Shown here: in pieces, positions 61,301 through 64,000 of the stretch
Layout of the letters: each line of letters starts with the position of its first letter
Numbering within the stretch: the stretch's first letter is position 1
NCBI GenBank assembly: GCA_963978905.1
Contig: OZ022259.1
Coordinates: 6,758,001-6,822,000 of the forward strand
Length of the DNA stretch: 64,000 bases
Reading direction: 5' to 3'
Origin: Trichostrongylus colubriformis
Lineage: Eukaryota > Nematoda > Chromadorea > Rhabditida > Trichostrongylidae
Notes under the pieces: model-generated
What the model saw: only the letters and a program-made list of their open reading frames with translations
Databases searched by the model: none
Told to the model about the DNA's origin: nothing
Translations under genes and position numbers: made by a program

Positions 61301-63195
61301 AATGTACGTTCTGCCTGGAAAACGTTCTCAATCCGGAATGTTGGCCAACGACAGCGATTATTGCCGCAGGAGTATTGATCTACCTTCTAATCGCATTGTG
61401 TTACACCATTTGCTATGTACCAATGACAATAGGACGCCCACTCCGCCTACTCTGCAGAGGAACTCGCTCTGTTTGCTACATACTTTGGAGTTTGCTGTCC
61501 GAATGTATTAGATACATGGTTCGCAACTTGCGAAGGCAACGAATTCATCACTCCAGGCGGCTACTAGAAGCACTGGCTGTTTGCGGACTCTTAACAACTG
61601 CATGGACATGTCAGACAGTCAATGTCTTCTCGCATGAGCTAAAGAATTGCGTCACAACATCAGGACGGACACTATGTAGTATGGAGATAGCTTCTATCCT
61701 GAAAGTGAACTCATTCAAAAGAGAAGCATGCATCCGGCTGCAGCACAATAATTCAACAGCTATGGAAATCAGATTTGACTGGATCGGATTGCGTCTGCTG
61801 TGTCAGAAGAGAACAATGATGTACACACGAAACGTAGTTCAGAAAATCGTTGATAGCAAGCGATGTGCCCGCATGGGATCTTGCGTTGAGGACAAATGTG
61901 CAGGCATAAATTCTACCAGCATGCTTGAAGAGCTTTCCATCGGTAACAGCTTCCCAGGAACAACCTACTGTCTGGAATCTTGTGGCGGACTAGGGTGTGG
62001 ATGCCTAACTCCAAGCTCGGGATGTCTCCTGTACCGAGTTTACGCTGTTCCTGCAGATGATGAGACCTATGAACTCTTCAACTGTGTGAAGTGGCAGGAA
62101 GAAGTCAAGCTAAAAGTACAAGTGAGAAGACACAAGGAGCGCAAATTCGCGAGCTACGTAGTAGGATTGAGACCTAACGTACCGATCCAACTACCGTCCA
62201 TCAAAACGACGCTCAGTGTACTCTCTTGGCAATATTTCAAACTCCTTGAAGCAACATTCGTCAGAAGAGGAAACGCAACTGCCCTTTGGACTCCTTCAAG
62301 GTTACCACTATTGCAATGCTCGTCAAAGGAAAGTGCGAAATCACTACAGTGCTTCTTTCTGCATTCCTGTGACTGCACACCAGCAGAAATCCAAGTAACG
62401 TGTCGCTGTGAAAATCAGGACATTGCAGAAGAATTTCATCACATACAAAACGTTCTACCGGTCACATATCCATTCGTAAAGATTGCTACTCATCCGCACC
62501 ACGATGTGATGGCAAATATCGACCACGGGATAACGGCAGAACTCGTTGTGAACGTAAATGAAACAGTGGACAACATTGTGGCCGATATTACAGATGAAGT
62601 GTGTCATATTGCGAACACGCACATATACGGATGCTACAGCTGCAAGGAAGGAGCAAGAGCCATGGTAAAATGTCTCTCATCGGACAGCATTTTTGCGCAA
62701 GTGGATTGTGGTGTCGAAACCTTCACTGTTCCATGTTCACCTATGGAAGAAAAATCCACGCTCCGCTTTCTCATATCGAATGCTCAAGTGCAACTCAATT
62801 GCTCCGTCACTTGTGGGAAATCGCCCACATATTTTGAGATCAATGGCATCCTCAAATATGTGCATTCACTTCACGATGGACTCAAGCAAGTAAATAAGCC
62901 AGCACACAATGTAACTTTGGACTTTGACTGGCCCGATCTAGGCCACATTCTACAGGTCTACTTACAATGGGATAAGACGGCGGCAATAACACTCGTCTTT
63001 GTAGGCCTAGCGCTACTAACCACTTATCTCTATTTGGCGGCTGCATGCAAGAAGATTTTGTGCACCACGTTCAGATTATGTTTGTACGTCGTAAGACGTG
63101 TCATTCGATTGCCGATTTATGCCGCTTGGATAGTCATAAAGTGCCTGTGGAAAGATCACACTACAGTGCAGAAAATGCCAACAAAAACGCTTTGA
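55342..63195 (+). CDS. BEL/Pao Gag-Pol-Env polyprotein, 2617 aa
   Basis: Single open frame. Gag: helical N-terminus, DUF1759-like core (about 147-290, LPIPEFSGKSWQWDNFW), then cysteine knuckles from C350 (CFYCECTDHWSTSC) and 382-412. Aspartic protease: LLDTGADKSF, catalytic D502. RT about 795-940: D849 in LSDVEKAF and D931 in YVDN (Asn where many RTs have the second Asp). Pao/A17 region to about 1090. RNase H: D1096, E1136, D1168. Integrase: zinc region ending CVPC (1454-1457), catalytic D1490, D1553, E1604, then a DUF5641-like tail (about 1714-1806). Env-like part from about 1875: hydrophobic leader 1876-1891, membrane segment 2003-2026, second leader-like stretch 2074-2089, then a cysteine-rich phlebovirus-G2-like domain with loop motif CGGLGCGC (2214-2221), C-terminal membrane anchor about 2547-2567 and a short basic tail. 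Replicates by reverse transcription; Env would be needed only for particle spread. Confidence 0.93.
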   Translation: MATSLSARRGVVTRQCKALAELRKSYANLLLEVVPSDRAENEEMIRKLNSAQVHLRTVQASLERAMYAFTEAVDKLEAPLNDEERERVEEHVEKASSLLLESEALVAQIEVRKQESTPRSSLYSGERASINGGEPFYGNSIGRVELPRLPIPEFSGKSWQWDNFWELFNATVHSLPISNLQKFNYLLKALKGEARQSAERYQVTSENYPLVLEHLQKKYGTVSSIVSSLHERLEKWTAQSSDLRDQSKLFDSISSLTQQLESKGENLDSPWLLSKVLSKFRDDIRRRVLEKKVTLPAGTNWSLREQMNTIESVLRQEEEIERHMTPKPEQRIAQKQKRVVIVEKKKTPYCFYCECTDHWSTSCTKLKLPKERIEHLKRSHRCLGCGSKNHAFSECKSKGCIHCGKKHHSSICFKNASATPFQEKNETKRNEKVKRTTQNFSLATEDTSYIGEDSPAVENLTIMAVSESSSKQKKNDIFLLTGVLKVMHPVTKELQEVEVLLDTGADKSFIDANLADELQLPHSERVTMKLTTFGSSESKRIQCSLTYLDVWDEKGKKHTLRLFTHNTLTTNLKSGALDKEDLKFIRRKHIHVCSATGKEQVQPKILLGCDQLWAFINFEAAHYSLPSGLLLIPTRFGYMLSGQKYIGSSTISEDASALVHSFQMEDDLQPWEQYWDSESQVPPKEFTGPEKEEKAKVNKQVLQEFNDTIQRRSDGYYVRIPFKTDHDELPDNRALAWKRLKSILQTYADQPLVLEQYDQVFKDQLQKGILEEVHEGSDLFAVKKHYLSHLPVFTPHKETTKFRVVFDASAHYKNCPSLNDVTHQGPTMLPKLYSILLRFRIGKYVLLSDVEKAFLQVRLQERDRDYTRCLWVKDINKTFNEENLVVYRFTRVTFGINASPFLLSATILFHLKHFVDKKDLAEEIAANLYVDNLFTYAQTKEDAIQKYTDLKEIFSDLQMNLREFIANSPEIMDSIAEQDRSSNKSPKVLGLPWESTSDQFKLNVVVEEKDFVSKRVVAQQLASIYDPLGWYIPLLVQAKRFQQQLWKRQYDWDEPLDQQDKDAWLTIIRSVSGFTHTIPRRITDLEGSCSLVTYTDASILAMAACTYLSTENVSHLVMAKSKVSDAQKETTIPKLELNALTIGTRLSSNVLRSLLPVMHISRILILSDSEIALKWISSPIHRSNGVFVANRVKEIRRIMEELATLGVSVQFGYIETTNNPADCGTRGVPSKDFATHKWWTGYALKEISEGRIMRNIVTMPQEDGEEIMESVDVHAVLSSPELEITDVIDLQRFSSLTKAKRSLAYALRFLKQVCSRVDGRLQRKLQDHLPWLQHSVKGSSLSAVDILDAHHALLRNHQMVHINTSYRNALSKNLNLKEDNTKLLRTYGRLNKSDLDPTAKNPIFIAPHTELARLVISDAHGIHHRSTAHTMSEVRQRYWIPRLREQVKKCIHQCVPCQKANNLPFKYPEMTDIPRFRVTKARPFQHIGLDYFGPLTVFREDMMKFSVHGCIFTCAVTRMLHLELVPDGTTEKFLNAFRRFVARRGKPDTVTCDNAPMFLLASQILNESTRIREIDEEVEKLMSNEGIQWHHITPYSPWKGGFYERLIKSVKTSMYKTIGRRILTMEQLRTLLTEVEACLNTRPLTYQETDYEDNILSLRPIDFIQNGMTINIPFDFSDEDQTDPSYIPPDDVPRFRTRLQVVNALKSSCALTERFWKVWRNFYLTALREQHRRNFDNKRGCSSQPSEGEVVLIMDPCQKRAFWKLGRIQKLIHSSDGTIREVEVSNGRNSLRRPINQLVPLEIHDPQNPARNNSTAGNDELCEQQQEDEKKADQKRPRYNLRRRSARHSPISTEEATADPPTVRHRRANLGASTTCLQLFMAVIMTAVVAGRQPPDSSKPNIDLPEQHLIECRPEGVYLHSPSSAAYELCVNDYCVAEHAPPIQKVVHVPTRYLLHDYEAQWKIRNKGNFSVIETTCPAQPFCGSIKCTFCLENVLNPECWPTTAIIAAGVLIYLLIALCYTICYVPMTIGRPLRLLCRGTRSVCYILWSLLSECIRYMVRNLRRQRIHHSRRLLEALAVCGLLTTAWTCQTVNVFSHELKNCVTTSGRTLCSMEIASILKVNSFKREACIRLQHNNSTAMEIRFDWIGLRLLCQKRTMMYTRNVVQKIVDSKRCARMGSCVEDKCAGINSTSMLEELSIGNSFPGTTYCLESCGGLGCGCLTPSSGCLLYRVYAVPADDETYELFNCVKWQEEVKLKVQVRRHKERKFASYVVGLRPNVPIQLPSIKTTLSVLSWQYFKLLEATFVRRGNATALWTPSRLPLLQCSSKESAKSLQCFFLHSCDCTPAEIQVTCRCENQDIAEEFHHIQNVLPVTYPFVKIATHPHHDVMANIDHGITAELVVNVNETVDNIVADITDEVCHIANTHIYGCYSCKEGARAMVKCLSSDSIFAQVDCGVETFTVPCSPMEEKSTLRFLISNAQVQLNCSVTCGKSPTYFEINGILKYVHSLHDGLKQVNKPAHNVTLDFDWPDLGHILQVYLQWDKTAAITLVFVGLALLTTYLYLAAACKKILCTTFRLCLYVVRRVIRLPIYAAWIVIKCLWKDHTTVQKMPTKTL

Positions 63196-63255
63196 ATCGC
63201 TTCGTGAACCGATTCGCATGTACAGTGTAAATATGTTTGATCAACTTATCTATCA

Positions 63256-63262
63256 ACTTCAG
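63256..63262 (+). promoter_or_regulatory. 3' splice-site-like sequence before the second BEL frame
   Basis: CTATCAACTTCAG ends 4 nt before the ATG at 63267. It fits a cis or trans acceptor that would create a short mRNA for the second frame. Confidence 0.4.
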
Positions 63263-63266
63263 TACA

Positions 63267-64000
63267 ATGGACGGCACCCTCGAAGAGCAAATCAAAAAAC
63301 GCAAGGCCGAAGAAATAAGACTCATCGAGCAGCTTCGATGGAAACGTGCGTGCGTTCGGCTGATGCCCACCCTCCCAACAGAAGAAGAGGTACAGAAAAA
63401 GATCCAGAAGTTTTTGGAACTTATCCTAACCATTACGCGGTCGAATAATCTAAAAGAAGAAAGCGCCAAATTATTCGCACAAAGACTCACGCTTTTCGCC
63501 AAGAGGGAGGGAACCTTGTACAAATGCAAGGTTCAAAACATACAAATGGAGGTACAGTTCGTCAAGGAGAGGATTCTATCGGCAGTGCAAGGAATGGCGA
63601 TGTGCAACGAAACCTATGGACTACTAGTCTTAGCGAAGGTTGCTACTGAAGAATCAAAGGGAAGGTTCTACGACCAAAGTCATGACGGTATTCCGCTAGA
63701 ACCAGCGTTTGTCAATGAATTCGTTGGAAAAGAGATCGAGTTCTTAGATGAGCTCCTGCGAAGAATTGATACCGAGTTGTGCGAGGCCTCCCAACAGATA
63801 GCTAACGAAGATCACGGAAGCATCTATGAAAACATATTGCAGACCATGGCACAGTTTCAAAAAAGTTTGGAGCAGTTGGACAAGACTTTCAGTTCCCAAC
63901 TACAACAGCAAAGAGAGACACTGGCACAACTGAACTCCTCTATGGAAGCCATCGAGAAAAGATTCGAGAGTTTCAAATCAATGACGAGGAGCGGTGACGA
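63267..64000 (+). CDS. Second open frame of the BEL element, incomplete at window end
   Basis: Starts 71 nt after the polyprotein stop, in a different frame, and stays open for 244 codons to the window edge. The product is hydrophilic and mostly helical: a Lys/Glu-rich start (MDGTLEEQIKKRKAEEIRL), a middle with a few cysteines and no metal-binding pattern, and a C-terminal coiled coil (FQKSLEQLDKTF, QLQQQRETLAQL, MEAIEKRFESF). No signal peptide or membrane segment so far. There is no LTR between it and env, so it belongs to the element rather than to a neighbour. I do not recognise a family. Function unknown; an accessory or structural protein is possible. Confidence 0.7.
   Translation, partial: MDGTLEEQIKKRKAEEIRLIEQLRWKRACVRLMPTLPTEEEVQKKIQKFLELILTITRSNNLKEESAKLFAQRLTLFAKREGTLYKCKVQNIQMEVQFVKERILSAVQGMAMCNETYGLLVLAKVATEESKGRFYDQSHDGIPLEPAFVNEFVGKEIEFLDELLRRIDTELCEASQQIANEDHGSIYENILQTMAQFQKSLEQLDKTFSSQLQQQRETLAQLNSSMEAIEKRFESFKSMTRSGD

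Larger units (their letters stand above)
54602..64000 (+). mobile_element. BEL/Pao LTR retroelement with envelope, truncated by window end
   Basis: Comprises a probable 5' LTR (roughly 54660-55093, boundaries not fixed because the 3' LTR is outside the window), a primer-binding-site candidate at 55097, an untranslated leader with a probable intron, an uninterrupted Gag-Pol-Env polyprotein (55342-63195) and a second open frame (63267 onward). The order Gag-protease-RT-RNase H-integrase and the Pao-type A17 region place it in BEL/Pao. The absence of stops or frameshifts over 7.85 kb suggests recent insertion. It lies on the same strand as the kinase gene whose intron it occupies. Confidence 0.9.

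Overview
The window looks like nuclear DNA of a clade V (strongylid or hookworm-like) nematode. Genes are split into many small exons with TTTCAG-type 3' splice sites. Several start codons lie directly after a trans-splice-like acceptor. A Rab18 gene and a U2AF65 gene lie head to tail as in a nematode operon, and the DNA between genes is filled with small inverted-repeat elements, a mariner relic and an env-bearing BEL/Pao retroelement. There is no bacterial-style operon, no CRISPR array and no rRNA. All gene models below were read by eye from the sequence, checking splice phase by hand.

Layout. (1) 1-5.9 kb: repeats, including a near-perfect 139-bp-arm palindrome and an element with three internal 80-bp tandem units. 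(2) 5.9-14.8 kb, minus strand: an ankyrin-repeat protein (nine exons, about 356 aa) with large introns carrying several DNA-element copies. (3) 14.9-22.5 kb: repeats only. (4) 22.5-24.65 kb, plus strand: a secreted ML (MD-2-related lipid-recognition) domain protein. It is convergent with (5) 24.9-29.3 kb, minus strand: a JMJD5/KDM8-type JmjC hydroxylase. (6) 29.3-39.7 kb: repeats, a broken mariner with unusually long terminal inverted repeats, and a few orphan exon-like segments. (7) 39.76-45.34 kb, minus strand: rab-18 followed by uaf-1 (U2AF65), both complete. (8) 46.1-46.5 kb: a palindrome whose arms each carry a 73-nt tRNA-like cloverleaf. (9) 47.9-50.4 kb, plus strand: a small coiled-coil protein. 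(10) 52.95-54.6 kb, plus strand: the first four exons of a CK1/TTBK-like protein kinase. (11) 54.6 kb to the window end: a BEL/Pao LTR retroelement in the kinase gene's next intron, same strand. It has an uninterrupted 2617-residue Gag-Pol-Env polyprotein whose Env part resembles a phlebovirus-type class II glycoprotein, followed by a second long open frame that runs off the window.

The most unusual unit is the BEL element. It has an intact polyprotein with envelope, a probable leader intron, a second coiled-coil-rich frame after env preceded by a 3' splice-site-like sequence, and an intronic position inside a kinase gene. A second interesting spot is the largest uaf-1 intron, which holds a cluster of 3' splice-site-like motifs reminiscent of the self-binding alternative exon known from Caenorhabditis uaf-1.
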